From an uncultured Lachnospiraceae bacterium (GTDB taxonomy: Bacteria > Bacillota > Clostridia > Lachnospirales > Lachnospiraceae), in the NCBI GenBank assembly GCA_910586725.1, contig CAJUJL010000013.1:1-64000 (forward strand): 64,000 nucleotides of DNA. Reading direction: 5' to 3'. Position 1 is the stretch's first letter; every line of letters starts with the position of its first letter. The notes beneath the pieces are model-generated. The model saw nothing but the letters and a program-made list of their open reading frames with translations. It searched no databases and was not told where the DNA came from. This document shows, piece by piece, positions 25,481-34,678 of the stretch. A program made the position numbers and the translations under genes.

Positions 25481-26555
25481 TCCCATTCCTTCCGTCTTTC
25501 TTCGCCACAGCATATAAAACCGTTTCCTCACAGGCAAGGGAATAATGTCTAAGATAAAACGTATAATCCGGATAAAAAGACAAAATCAGGCGCGGAAGCT
25601 CCCATATATCTTCCGGTTTATGATACACAGAAATAGCCAGTTTCGGATGGTGTCTGCGAATGGTCTGTTCCGCTCCTTTTAACGCTTCGTATTCCGCCCC
25701 TTCAATATCCATTTTAATAAATGTCACTTTTTGATCAATCGCCTGGTCAATGCTTGTAACAGGCACCTGCACCGTTCCATCTTCTGCAAACCTGGAACCT
25801 TCATTTGCATTTGCGGAAAATTTTAAAACATCCTCTCTGCTCCACAAGCCCTTGGGCAAAAGACAAAACGATAATTGATCCGTTTGTTCCAATACTTCTC
25901 TGCAATTTTTTCGATTGTCCGCATCGGGTTCAAACGCATATACTTCTTTCCGGCAGCCGTTTGCCCATTCTGCAAACATACGCGAATTCGCCGCGTCGTA
26001 ACATCCCCCGTCCACAAAAATTTCATGCGCTTCCCTGCATTCCCGTAAAACAGGAAGATCAAAATACTGCTGCCTGTGATAAACCGAAAGCATCATGCCG
26101 GTCACATCCACAATCCGTTCCTTATCGATTCCCGCATGTGAAAGCATTTCCACAAATTCTTTATGATAACTCGTAGATGCAATATATACGGAAGCATCGC
26201 TCTTCAACTCCAAAAATTCCGCAAGAGTCATAATGGGAAGATCCCGATAGCTCCCTTTCTTATAATTATCAATGATTCCCGAAAATCCGAATTCCCAAAA
26301 CAAATCGGCGACAATCATGCCCCATTGTCCTGCGCTGACAATATATTTTTCCCTTTTGTCAGAAACAAATTTTTCATAGACATTCTGATATAATGCGGTA
26401 TTTTTCACAATATGCAGCATATATCTTTTGTCTCCCGTCAGGCTGAACAAAAGACGGTCCGCATAGATGTCTTTTGATATTCCATCTCCCAGATGACCGT
26501 AGATTTCCCGTATCTGACGCATCATATCGCAACAATTCTCCGTCACTCTTCTCAT
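25470..26555 (-). CDS. FkbM-family SAM methyltransferase with N-terminal accessory domain
   Basis: The C-terminal half (from about residue 165) is FkbM/Methyltransf_21: IFVDGGCYDAANSRMFAEW (motif I), VYAFEPDADNRKNC, and FIKMDIEGAEYEALKGAEQT, the family hallmark. These enzymes O-methylate sugars or polyketides. Residues 65-150 form the Rossmann-like module (EKYIVSAGQWGMIVADLFWE, IIDNYKKGSYRDLPI, VYIASTSYHKEF). The ATG overlaps the radical SAM stop as ATGA; the GAGGAG is immediately upstream, so the start is somewhat uncertain. A second FkbM protein is at 28902. Confidence 0.85.
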   Translation of the reverse strand: MRRVTENCCDMMRQIREIYGHLGDGISKDIYADRLLFSLTGDKRYMLHIVKNTALYQNVYEKFVSDKREKYIVSAGQWGMIVADLFWEFGFSGIIDNYKKGSYRDLPIMTLAEFLELKSDASVYIASTSYHKEFVEMLSHAGIDKERIVDVTGMMLSVYHRQQYFDLPVLRECREAHEIFVDGGCYDAANSRMFAEWANGCRKEVYAFEPDADNRKNCREVLEQTDQLSFCLLPKGLWSREDVLKFSANANEGSRFAEDGTVQVPVTSIDQAIDQKVTFIKMDIEGAEYEALKGAEQTIRRHHPKLAISVYHKPEDIWELPRLILSFYPDYTFYLRHYSLACEETVLYAVAKKDGRNGNDD

Positions 26556-27733
26556 CTCCTCTGTCTCGCTGCCGGAACCGGATACCGGTACGCTTCCGCG
26601 CCATTACAGCGGCGGCACATATCCAAATACCCTTTATCCGAATATCCCACGCCAAATTCCAGTAAAATCTTTTTATAATCCTCTCCTGTTAAAGCGCTCA
26701 TATCCAGATAATCATCCTCTCCCTCATGAAATTTCAGATTATCCGAAACGCTCCTTGCCATCACGCAGTAATAAAATTTATCTCCCCGAATTTCCCGGCA
26801 GGGCGTCTTACACGCATCAAACACCCCTGTCAGCTTTTCTTCGTCCGCATCGCGCACTACGGAGTCAAACCCATAATCAATCCACTCTTCTTCCGGCTTC
26901 CCAAGCGTATACGAAATATGATTTTCATCCAGCAAAGCCGTCAGTTTTTCATATTTTTCTTTTAACGCGGGGATCTCTTTTGAATAATTGGAAATCCGAA
27001 ATGTAACGTCATATTTCTGACACATTTCTATCACAGAAGGTCCCGGCAGTATCGTTCCGTTTGTCGTAATGCTGAATATCATCATCTGCCCGCGGTATTT
27101 TTCACCGACATATGCGATCACCTCTGGAAGATCCCGATACAATAACGGTTCGCCTCCGATCAAAACAAACTCCCCGCAAACGTCAACTTTGGCAAAAAAA
27201 GAATCGGCGCTTTGGAATGCAACTGCCGTTTCCATATCCGACGCGTCATTGCCCACATTAAAGCAGCCGTGCGCGCACTTCTCGCATTTTAAACTGCATC
27301 TTTCTGTCAGGCAGATCTGCGCAAGCGCCACAAAAGAAGTATCATATACATACGCCATAATAATCGGCAGAAAACGGTACATATATTCCTCATACGCAAA
27401 ATAATTTTTATGGAGCTCCAGACCGCTTTCCGAAAGCTGTCTGCTGATAATCGGTATATTCTTTTTATCAGCGGCTATCACAATCTGGTTTTTTCTGCCG
27501 CTTTTTATAAACTGGTCAAAAGAGATTACTTCCCTTCCGTCCACGCCGTTTTTTTGCTTTTCCTCATCGTTATCAATATAACCGCCGAACATATGCAGGT
27601 ATTCCAAAATTTCCTGCGTGTTTTTCCCATATACGCCTGCGCCAAACACATAGATCTTATCATTCAGACGCACCAATTCCGAAATTTCTTCCGCCGTCTG
27701 ATCCAGTTCATGCCCTTTATTTTTCCATTTCAT
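26552..27733 (-). CDS. radical SAM protein with N-terminal Rossmann-like domain
   Basis: Residues 25-115 are the accessory module (KIYVFGAGVYGKNTQEILEY, GYIDNDEEKQKNGVDGREVI, QIVIAADKKNI). The radical SAM domain follows from about 130 with the cluster cysteines in CSLKCEKCAHGC and the SAM-binding FVLIGGEPLLYRDLPEVI. Further cysteines near the end (CKTPCREI, YYCVMAR, MCRRCNG) could bind an auxiliary cluster as in SPASM proteins. The reaction is unknown; between a methyltransferase and glycosyltransferases, a sugar epimerisation, oxidation or C-methylation is plausible. A fusion of the docking-type domain with radical SAM is unusual. Confidence 0.85.
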   Translation of the reverse strand: MKWKNKGHELDQTAEEISELVRLNDKIYVFGAGVYGKNTQEILEYLHMFGGYIDNDEEKQKNGVDGREVISFDQFIKSGRKNQIVIAADKKNIPIISRQLSESGLELHKNYFAYEEYMYRFLPIIMAYVYDTSFVALAQICLTERCSLKCEKCAHGCFNVGNDASDMETAVAFQSADSFFAKVDVCGEFVLIGGEPLLYRDLPEVIAYVGEKYRGQMMIFSITTNGTILPGPSVIEMCQKYDVTFRISNYSKEIPALKEKYEKLTALLDENHISYTLGKPEEEWIDYGFDSVVRDADEEKLTGVFDACKTPCREIRGDKFYYCVMARSVSDNLKFHEGEDDYLDMSALTGEDYKKILLEFGVGYSDKGYLDMCRRCNGAEAYRYPVPAARQRR

Positions 27734-27760
27734 AAAAATTGTCCTTTCCCTTATATTTAT

Positions 27761-28945
27761 CTATATTTCAATTATTTTTGCCAGATTCCAGATTATTTTT
27801 TCTTTCACAATTCCTTTTTGAATCAGACTGTCCCGAATTTCCGCTGCCGTCTCAATATTTTTGACCGCAATCAGTACATAGTCAAACTCTTCACAAAACA
27901 ATCGTTCCGGTGACACAATCTGTTCCATTTGATTTCCCAGTCGTTTATAATTCTGATCCGCCCACACAACAATGTCTGCAAACCGATACTCCTGATTCTG
28001 CCAAAAATACTGTTTCCCAAGATTACCGGCTCCGTACAAAGCAATTTTCGCTCCCTTTTCTATGCTCCAATAAGGAAATATATCCGGTTCGCTCTGCTTA
28101 TAATCTGCATAATACATCTGCTTTAAGCCAATCGCGCGCATATAGAAATGGTCTAACTGAATAAAAAGCTGGTCTTTATATCTGCCGTCGGAAAATTTTT
28201 TCTGCAAATACTGATACAAAGAATGCAGCTTGTGAAAGAAATCTGTATCTTTGATATAAGGCGTATCCGTTTCTTTTGCTCTCTGCCGATGATAATAATA
28301 GCAATGATGTATCACAGACACCGAATGCGTTTCCAGCATCAGCGGATAGAACAAAGCGACATCCTCTCCATAATGAATATCCAAAGCAGTCATTTCCTCT
28401 AAATGCGCCATAAGTTTTTCTTTCCGAAAAATTTTTGTGCAAAGACTGGGATCCAGTTCATTTCTTCCCCTTCTTCTGCTAAACAGCATAAACGGTATCA
28501 GGTCTTTTTTGATTCTTTCTCTGTCGTAGAATCCTTCTTCACACAGCGGCATTTCTTCAATGACACAACCTTTGTGAAAAAATCTGAAAATACCAGAAAT
28601 CACAACTTCTGCACGTTTTGTTTCTTTCATAAGCGTTTCATACATGTCCGGCGCAATCCAGTCATCCGAATCGACAAACGTCACGTAATCCCCGTCTGCA
28701 GCCGCCCCCCCTGCGCGCCTCGTTTGGATGGGGCCTTCGTTCTCTTTATGTATCACACGAATCCTTGAATCTTTCTTCTGATAAGAGTCGCAAATCTTTC
28801 CGGACGAATCGGTAGAACCATCATCCACAAGAACAACCTGTATATTCTGATACGTCTGACTCAAAATGCTTTCAATGCAGTCTGGCAAAAACTCCTGCGC
28901 ATTATAAACCGGAACGATTACCGACAGCAGCTTCTTTTCTTCCAT
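27761..28945 (-). CDS. GT2 glycosyltransferase with C-terminal Rossmann-like domain
   Basis: GT2 domain in residues 1-210 (LLSVIVPVYNAQEFLPDCI, VLVDDGSTDSSGKICDSY, VTFVDSDDWIAPDMYE) and an accessory domain from about 300 (AKIALYGAGNLGKQYFWQNQ, VVWADQNYKRLGNQM, YVLIAVKNIETAAEI). It is built like the protein at 24281. Start ATG 28945 is six bases after GAGGGG; the reading overlaps the end of the upstream FkbM gene by 44 bases. A run of seven G in the coding strand lies in the Gly-Gly codons of RRAGGAAADGD, shorter than the three long tracts elsewhere in the island. Confidence 0.87.
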   Translation of the reverse strand: MEEKKLLSVIVPVYNAQEFLPDCIESILSQTYQNIQVVLVDDGSTDSSGKICDSYQKKDSRIRVIHKENEGPIQTRRAGGAAADGDYVTFVDSDDWIAPDMYETLMKETKRAEVVISGIFRFFHKGCVIEEMPLCEEGFYDRERIKKDLIPFMLFSRRRGRNELDPSLCTKIFRKEKLMAHLEEMTALDIHYGEDVALFYPLMLETHSVSVIHHCYYYHRQRAKETDTPYIKDTDFFHKLHSLYQYLQKKFSDGRYKDQLFIQLDHFYMRAIGLKQMYYADYKQSEPDIFPYWSIEKGAKIALYGAGNLGKQYFWQNQEYRFADIVVWADQNYKRLGNQMEQIVSPERLFCEEFDYVLIAVKNIETAAEIRDSLIQKGIVKEKIIWNLAKIIEI

Positions 28946-30008
28946 ATACAACCCCTCTTCTTAAATCAAGCGTGCTTCCCATATTATCATCATATGGAAA
29001 AAACATATATCCTTTGGAATGTTCCGTCATATATCCATAGCTCTGTAAAAGAAAACGAATATATTTCTCATCAAACTGCCTGTGATAGCTGCAAATCGCG
29101 CATTTCGCATTGCTCCTTTGCAAAATGTCCCTTCCTCCCAGTAAGGCATCGATTTCCGCCCCTTCAATATCCATCTTCAGAAAATCAATTTCTTCCTCAA
29201 CAAGCGCATCCAGCGTCGTCATTTCTTTCGTCTCAAAACGGGATAAATATTTACTGCAATAAACTACTTTATCCGAATAATCAGAAAAAGTCCGCCTAAG
29301 CGCGTCCATCCATTTGGGGTCCGACTCAATCAGATAAATTTTCCGCGCCCGCTCCACATAACGGAGCGCAAAATTTCCTTCACAGACGCCCGCGTCTACG
29401 ATCACGCCATCGTCAGGTATTTCTCTGCCGTCTCTGACATACAGATGCGGTGAATCCTCTCCCTGCTCATAGAGGACGTCTAAAATCACTTCTTTTCCGT
29501 CCTTGATCTGAAACTTGTAATCAGGCGGATAATACATCCTTTTTCCTTCAAACATGATATAAGGATACGCCTCTTCATCCCGGTACACTTCACAATACCG
29601 TATATCCTCCGGCAGATAGCTTCCCAGTACATTTAAAATACCTTTTCTGTAAACGGCAAGCACATCCTGAATTTCTTTTTCTTTTCTGTACTTATACTGA
29701 TCTACTACCCGCGCAGCGGCTGTTTTTTCCAAATCCCGATAGGACAGTATCCGATCTGCCGGAATATGCAGTTTCTCTATGAGCTGATCATAAATCGCTT
29801 CCATATGCAGAGAGCATACGATAATAACGTCAAATTCAAGTTCCTTGAGTAAAGAAGGCGCAATCATTTTCTTATCTTCCCAGAATACCTTTCCCCACAC
29901 ATTCGAATTATTATCCGTAAAAGCTATGATCTCATAGCCTTCATACAGCATTTTTCTTCTTAAAAAATCCGCCGCCGTTCCGCCGGCCCCCCAAATCACA
30001 GCTTTCAT
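28902..30008 (-). CDS. FkbM-family SAM methyltransferase with N-terminal Rossmann-like domain
   Basis: The protein opens with the accessory domain (MKAVIWGAGGTAADFLRR, IIAFTDNNSNVWGKVFW, VIIVCSLHMEAIYDQLI) and continues with an FkbM methyltransferase from about residue 185 (GVIVDAGVCEGNFALRYVER, YLIESDPKWMDALRRTFS, FLKMDIEGAEIDALLGGRD). Presumed O-methylation of a glycan sugar. Start 30008 is fixed by AGGAGA six bases upstream and by the ATGA overlap with the GT4 gene. The accessory domain lies before the catalytic domain here but after it in GT2 proteins, showing that the module is mobile between architectures. Confidence 0.87.
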   Translation of the reverse strand: MKAVIWGAGGTAADFLRRKMLYEGYEIIAFTDNNSNVWGKVFWEDKKMIAPSLLKELEFDVIIVCSLHMEAIYDQLIEKLHIPADRILSYRDLEKTAAARVVDQYKYRKEKEIQDVLAVYRKGILNVLGSYLPEDIRYCEVYRDEEAYPYIMFEGKRMYYPPDYKFQIKDGKEVILDVLYEQGEDSPHLYVRDGREIPDDGVIVDAGVCEGNFALRYVERARKIYLIESDPKWMDALRRTFSDYSDKVVYCSKYLSRFETKEMTTLDALVEEEIDFLKMDIEGAEIDALLGGRDILQRSNAKCAICSYHRQFDEKYIRFLLQSYGYMTEHSKGYMFFPYDDNMGSTLDLRRGVVYGRKEAAVGNRSGL

Positions 30009-31402
30009 CCCGCTTCTCCTATCCACTGACGCAGCGCTTTTGCATAGTCTTCTTTTTTGCATTTGACAAGCACGCTCCTTCTTGCCTCCTGTCCGCATGT
30101 CTCAAGGAAATCTCCATGCTGATGCAGAAACATTATTTTCTCCGCAATTGCATCCAGGTCTCCGATCGGACAAATATAACCGCTTATTTCATTTTCAATA
30201 TAATCCGACACGCCGCTGACATCCGTCACCACCGGAACGCATCCAAAACTCATCGCCTCTAACATGGCCAGACTCGCTCCTTCATACTCCGAAAAGTTCA
30301 GATAAACATCCTGTCTTTTCCAGAACTCCGCCATATCGGCGTAATTTAACTGTCCCAGGAATCTGACATTTAAATCCGCGCCGCAATCGTTCAATTCCTT
30401 TTTTATCGCGTCTTCTTCGTCTCCGCTTCCGGCCACTTCCAGCCTGTAGTCCACGCCGCGTTTTTTTAACTTCTTCAGGAATAACGGCAAAAGATCCGCC
30501 CTCTTCTGCTCCCTGACCAGACGCGCCGCATACCCGATCCGAATTGGTCCGCCAAAACTGGCATCATAATTTTTCTGAAAGGATTCATCTGTCGCAACCG
30601 GCTGCTCTTTAAAAAAAAGCCTCTCTTTTTGGATTCCATATGATTTATTTAATGTCTCTTTTATTCTGCCGCTGACACAGATATATTTATCCACAAAATC
30701 ATCAAACTGCACATGCAGGTCATATGCCTGTTTGAATCCAAGATGCACTTCATCTATGATCTGAATCTGATCCGGACAAATTGCTTTTAGCGCCAGCGCC
30801 GCAAAAAACAATTCTTCTGTAAAACAATTTAAAAAAATAAGCGGAAGCCTCTCCTTAAGAGCGCGCACCATATCGGCAAACTCCGCTTTCTCTCCAAAAC
30901 GCCAAACGGAAACTCCCGCTCCCTCCGCTTCCGATTCCTCTATGGAAATCACGGAGCTTGCAAAAATCCTGACGTCAGCCCCCTCTTTCGCGAGCTCTTT
31001 TGCCATGCTGTAATTCCAGTTTTCCGCGCCGCCAAAAGAAGATCCGCTGTATAAATCCACGCATATTGTTTTGGGAAATCCAACAGGCCGCACGCTTGCA
31101 GCATCAAACGGCCGGTCCAGGACGGCTTCCTTTAAAAGTTCCCACAGACTGATGATTTTATCCGCAATGCCAAGATCCGATAACTGTTCCGTAATCTCTC
31201 TCCAGTATGTGCACGAAATCAGAATCCTGCAGTCCATAGATACGAGTTCTTTTACCCCGATTACAGGCGCTCCGCAAAAAACGCTCCCTGTTTTGCATCT
31301 GTCATTATCCGCAATATAATCCGTTCTGCAATGAAAAAATGTTAACAGCCTGATATAGTTTGGCGTATGATGCCCGGCGCCGAATAACACAAGTTTGGCC
31401 AT
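30005..31402 (-). CDS. GT4 glycosyltransferase with N-terminal Rossmann-like domain
   Basis: Residues 1-95 are the accessory module (AKLVLFGAGHHTPNYIRLLT, YIADNDRCKTGSVFCGAPVI, RILISCTYWREITEQL). A GT-B, GT4-type enzyme follows: SSFGGAENWNYSMAKELA as donor/acceptor loop, IRIGYAARLVREQKRADLLP, and EYEGASLAMLEAMSFGCVPV with the conserved E-x7-E nucleotide-binding pair. Retaining transfer of a sugar in the cytoplasm is expected; substrates unknown. It is followed by the FkbM gene through an ATGA overlap. Confidence 0.87.
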   Translation of the reverse strand: MAKLVLFGAGHHTPNYIRLLTFFHCRTDYIADNDRCKTGSVFCGAPVIGVKELVSMDCRILISCTYWREITEQLSDLGIADKIISLWELLKEAVLDRPFDAASVRPVGFPKTICVDLYSGSSFGGAENWNYSMAKELAKEGADVRIFASSVISIEESEAEGAGVSVWRFGEKAEFADMVRALKERLPLIFLNCFTEELFFAALALKAICPDQIQIIDEVHLGFKQAYDLHVQFDDFVDKYICVSGRIKETLNKSYGIQKERLFFKEQPVATDESFQKNYDASFGGPIRIGYAARLVREQKRADLLPLFLKKLKKRGVDYRLEVAGSGDEEDAIKKELNDCGADLNVRFLGQLNYADMAEFWKRQDVYLNFSEYEGASLAMLEAMSFGCVPVVTDVSGVSDYIENEISGYICPIGDLDAIAEKIMFLHQHGDFLETCGQEARRSVLVKCKKEDYAKALRQWIGEAG

Positions 31403-31420
31403 GTTATAATCCTCATCAAT

Positions 31421-32875
31421 CTACAGGAACCGCCAGCATAACTCCCGCACTTCATTTTGATAAATGCGGTTAATTTTCACATGTTCTCTGGCATATTTAA
31501 CCGCATTTTCATAAAGCTCCTGATCATATAGGAAACTGGATATAATAATCTGATCAGTATCTGCAGGAATATCCCGGATATTGATCACAGACAGTCCTTC
31601 AAATTCCCATTCCCCGCTCGCTGCATGGCTGTCTAAAAGAAATAAATCCGCCGGCAGCTTACCGCGCTGCTTTGCCGCTTTTAAAAGTCCTTTTGTATGA
31701 TTTCCCAAGCCGTAAATTCCGGTCTTTTTGTCATGCGCAAAAATCCCCATTTTCTTGAATTTACAGTCTGCTTTTTCCTGATACGCGCGTTTGCAGTCAC
31801 AAAAGAATGTCCGGAAAGAAAATTCTTTTGATACAATTCCTCTGTCTTTCAGATGTTGCTCTGTATCGTCTTCAAAATAACTCCCAAGAAATAAACACGC
31901 CTCCAGTTCCTCCAACTGCATATCCGTCATCCGCCTTTTTCCCATCATCTGATACAGTTTTCCGAACATTTCTTTTTGGAAAGAACAGATGATATGCGGA
32001 TTTTCAGCAGAAAGACTGCACATTTCAAAAAACGTCTGCACCAGAGAAAATACTTTGTCTCTCATTTTGCGCAGCAGCAGCGCTTCATATGACAGATTTT
32101 TTTTCTTTATGCTTTCCAGAATTTCTCCGGAATCAACAAATTCAGCCATCAAACGGATTACCTGTATGTAATCTCTGATTCGTTTCTCATCTATGGCGCC
32201 GGTCGTAATGGAATTGGCATGATACCTTCTTAAATACAATCTTTGCGGCAAATATCTCACCGTATCCGCATATAAAACCGCTTTCACGCTAAACAGATGA
32301 TCTTCAAAAAAAATCCCCTCCGGAAACACGATATAATATTCCTCTAAAAACGCTTTCCGAAACGCCGCCATACATGCCTGCACATTAAAGTGCAGCGGAT
32401 ACGTTTGTACAAAAAACTCCACGCCTTTATAAATCCTGTTTTTTACGCTGGCTTCTCTGTGATACATCCTTGAATCATAACTGTCATGATCGCCTGTTTG
32501 TTCATCCTCATATATAACGTCCGAGTCAAAATACAAAATATCCAGACCGGGATTCTTCTGTAAGCAGGACAAAACACAGCCCAGCAAATCATCTCTCCAG
32601 TAATCATCCGAATCCAGAAAAATAACATACTCCCCTTTTGCATGTGCAAGTCCCGCATTTCTTGCGTCCCCAAGCCCCGCGTTCTCCTGCTTTTTATAGA
32701 TAATATCCGGATATAATTTCGTATACTCCAAACAGATTGCTTCACTGCGGTCCGTGGAGCCGTCATTTATTATGATAAGTTCCAGATCGTCCGTTTTCTG
32801 TCGGATCACGCTTTCCAGACAATCCCGAAGATATTTTTCCACATTGTAAACAGGTATAATTACTGAAAGCAACAT
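31421..32875 (-). CDS. GT2 glycosyltransferase with C-terminal Rossmann-like domain
   Basis: A 484-residue protein. Its GT2 domain occupies residues 1-220 (LLSVIIPVYNVEKYLRDC, IIINDGSTDRSEAICLEY, VIFLDSDDYWRDDLLG). A helical stretch follows, and the last 90 residues form the accessory module (TGIYGLGNHTKGLLKAAK, LFLLDSHAASGEWEF, QIIISSFLYDQELYENA). It sits 18 bases upstream of the GT4 gene. The accessory module is more divergent here (GLGNHTKG loop) than in 24281 and 27761. Confidence 0.87.
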   Translation of the reverse strand: MLLSVIIPVYNVEKYLRDCLESVIRQKTDDLELIIINDGSTDRSEAICLEYTKLYPDIIYKKQENAGLGDARNAGLAHAKGEYVIFLDSDDYWRDDLLGCVLSCLQKNPGLDILYFDSDVIYEDEQTGDHDSYDSRMYHREASVKNRIYKGVEFFVQTYPLHFNVQACMAAFRKAFLEEYYIVFPEGIFFEDHLFSVKAVLYADTVRYLPQRLYLRRYHANSITTGAIDEKRIRDYIQVIRLMAEFVDSGEILESIKKKNLSYEALLLRKMRDKVFSLVQTFFEMCSLSAENPHIICSFQKEMFGKLYQMMGKRRMTDMQLEELEACLFLGSYFEDDTEQHLKDRGIVSKEFSFRTFFCDCKRAYQEKADCKFKKMGIFAHDKKTGIYGLGNHTKGLLKAAKQRGKLPADLFLLDSHAASGEWEFEGLSVINIRDIPADTDQIIISSFLYDQELYENAVKYAREHVKINRIYQNEVRELCWRFL

Positions 32876-32899
32876 TCTGCATCCTTTCTCTGATTCATC

Positions 32900-33892
32900 T
32901 TATCCGGCGTCTCCTGCCATATCTTTTATGTACAGAGGCAGCAGAACCGAACCTCCTCCATACTCCGCTTTATAACGGTATAAGTCATAATTCAATACAG
33001 CTCCCGGATTTTCCGTACTGGCTCCAAAGCTAAAATAAGAATATCCCAGTTCTCTCGCTTTCAGAATCAGTTCCAATATAAGCAGCAAATTGGGCGTTTG
33101 TTGTGAAAAACGATAATTCAAATCCAGATACTGCGTATGGAACACATGTTTAAAACAATAGACCAATGCAAACGCCCCGTATTCCCCTTCTCTGGTTTCC
33201 ATATAAAAGGCCCTGATCTGATTTGGAAATTTCTCTGCCAATCCGTTTATTTCATCAAAGGTATGCGTGGAATGCGCCTGATATTTCCGCTCTAAATTTT
33301 GATTCATACATGCCCATACCGCTTTATCCGGCTCCTTTTCTTTCATTTGGAACAGATCTTCCCTAAGCGCTTTTCGAATCTGACTTCTCCGCTTACTGTA
33401 ACATAACGCCAACGCATCCTCCGCCGTGCGAACCGTTGAAATAGAAATCACATTCGCCAGCGCCGTCATTCCAAAAGAGTATCCTCTTTTCAGCAAAAAA
33501 TAATCTATTCTCTGATTCGGAGAAAGCGTATAACAGCAGGGCGCAGTCTTCAATTCTATTTTCTGATACTTCTGTTCATAATAAGAAAGCATTTTATCCA
33601 GAATTTCTTCTGCTGATTTTATGCTGGTTTTTTCTGAAATCACAGGGCCCGCAAACGTGGTTCCCGCATGAGATATAATCGTATGACGATCCGTTCCCAC
33701 CGAAGCCATCATGACTCCGCAAACGGACTGTGATTCTTTATCCAGCGCCACAATCGAATCTTCCAAAAACCGTCCCTTATGATACGAGAGATACTTTCTT
33801 GTATTGATAAATTCTCCATTCGTAATATCATTCATAATGAACGCGTCAATCTTTCCTGCATCCACTTCATCCACTGCTTTTATTTCTAACAT
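32900..33892 (-). CDS. GNAT/FemAB-like acyltransferase
   Basis: The 330-residue protein looks like the double-GNAT, FemAB/BioF2-like fold (Acetyltransf_6): a central segment SKRRSQIRKALREDLFQMK, which in this family precedes the acceptor half, then AFALVYCFKHVFHTQYLDL and LGYSYFSFGASTENPG near the C-terminus. Relatives transfer acyl or aminoacyl groups to amino sugars or peptides. In this island it could acylate the 4-amino group of an amino sugar made by the aminotransferases at 37531 or 45978. Substrate not readable from sequence. Confidence 0.72.
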   Translation of the reverse strand: MLEIKAVDEVDAGKIDAFIMNDITNGEFINTRKYLSYHKGRFLEDSIVALDKESQSVCGVMMASVGTDRHTIISHAGTTFAGPVISEKTSIKSAEEILDKMLSYYEQKYQKIELKTAPCCYTLSPNQRIDYFLLKRGYSFGMTALANVISISTVRTAEDALALCYSKRRSQIRKALREDLFQMKEKEPDKAVWACMNQNLERKYQAHSTHTFDEINGLAEKFPNQIRAFYMETREGEYGAFALVYCFKHVFHTQYLDLNYRFSQQTPNLLLILELILKARELGYSYFSFGASTENPGAVLNYDLYRYKAEYGGGSVLLPLYIKDMAGDAG

Positions 33893-33916
33893 TTCATTCC
33901 CTCTCCGGCATATATG

Positions 33917-34672
33917 CTACCGGTTCATTTTTCTCATATTCAAATAAATCTCTGAACCATACTCTTTCATATAAGATTCACAAATTCGATCCATTGCTTC
34001 CAAAACATCCATACTCAAAATCTGATGTTCCATGCATTGCTGCATCTGTTTATGCGTAAACGGTTTTAGGAAAATAGATCCGGATTCTATGATCTGATAA
34101 TTTTCACTGCTGACCAGCCGCTTTAAAGATTCCATATCAAAAACCGTCTGCTGCTGCAGAATATGATTTCTTTCGGAAAACTGATGCACGTCATCCAGCA
34201 GTCCCATTTCTTTTGCCAGAAGACGATGCAGAGAAAACGCATTCGGTACATTCAGATGAACAATTGTGCTCTGGCTGCACAGATCCTGAACCGCACGCAG
34301 AAAACGGTTCGGATCCTCAACCTCCTGTAACAAAGCCGCGCATATAATCACGTCAAATGATCTTTCTTTTATTTTTTCAGCAACGTCTTCAAAAAACCCC
34401 TGATAGCATACTGCATGTTTATAATTTTCAGCTAAATGTTCTGCGTTTTTAAAAAAATGATTTACCGGCTCCACCACAGTAAATTGGTACTCATCCTGAT
34501 AATCGGAAAATAACGGATTCAATCCACATCCGATTTCCAAAACAGATCCTCCCTGGGGAGCATACGTCTCAATCGCTTTTTTTACTAAATTTCTTCTAAA
34601 ATACTCCTGGCGGCGTTCAAACTCCATGTCCTTTGCAGCCACTTTCTCTCCATAATCTTCCATATCACGCAT
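33917..34672 (-). CDS. class I SAM-dependent methyltransferase
   Basis: Motif I is SVLEIGCGLNPLFSDY near residue 45, then FTVVEPVNHFFKNAEHLAE and a motif IV region FDVIICAALLQEVEDPNRFL. The residues fit a Methyltransf_11/23-type enzyme of about 250 residues, probably methylating a sugar oxygen or nitrogen. GAGGGG lies nine bases before the ATG. No accessory Rossmann module is fused, unlike the FkbM enzymes. Confidence 0.82.
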   Translation of the reverse strand: MRDMEDYGEKVAAKDMEFERRQEYFRRNLVKKAIETYAPQGGSVLEIGCGLNPLFSDYQDEYQFTVVEPVNHFFKNAEHLAENYKHAVCYQGFFEDVAEKIKERSFDVIICAALLQEVEDPNRFLRAVQDLCSQSTIVHLNVPNAFSLHRLLAKEMGLLDDVHQFSERNHILQQQTVFDMESLKRLVSSENYQIIESGSIFLKPFTHKQMQQCMEHQILSMDVLEAMDRICESYMKEYGSEIYLNMRKMNR

Positions 34673-34678
34673 TCAATA

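Noticed and set aside
28704..28711. Seven-G run in the GT2 gene at 27761 as a fourth phase switch
   Set aside because: Seven bases is short for frequent slippage and the run fits ordinary glycine codons; I keep only tracts of nine or more.
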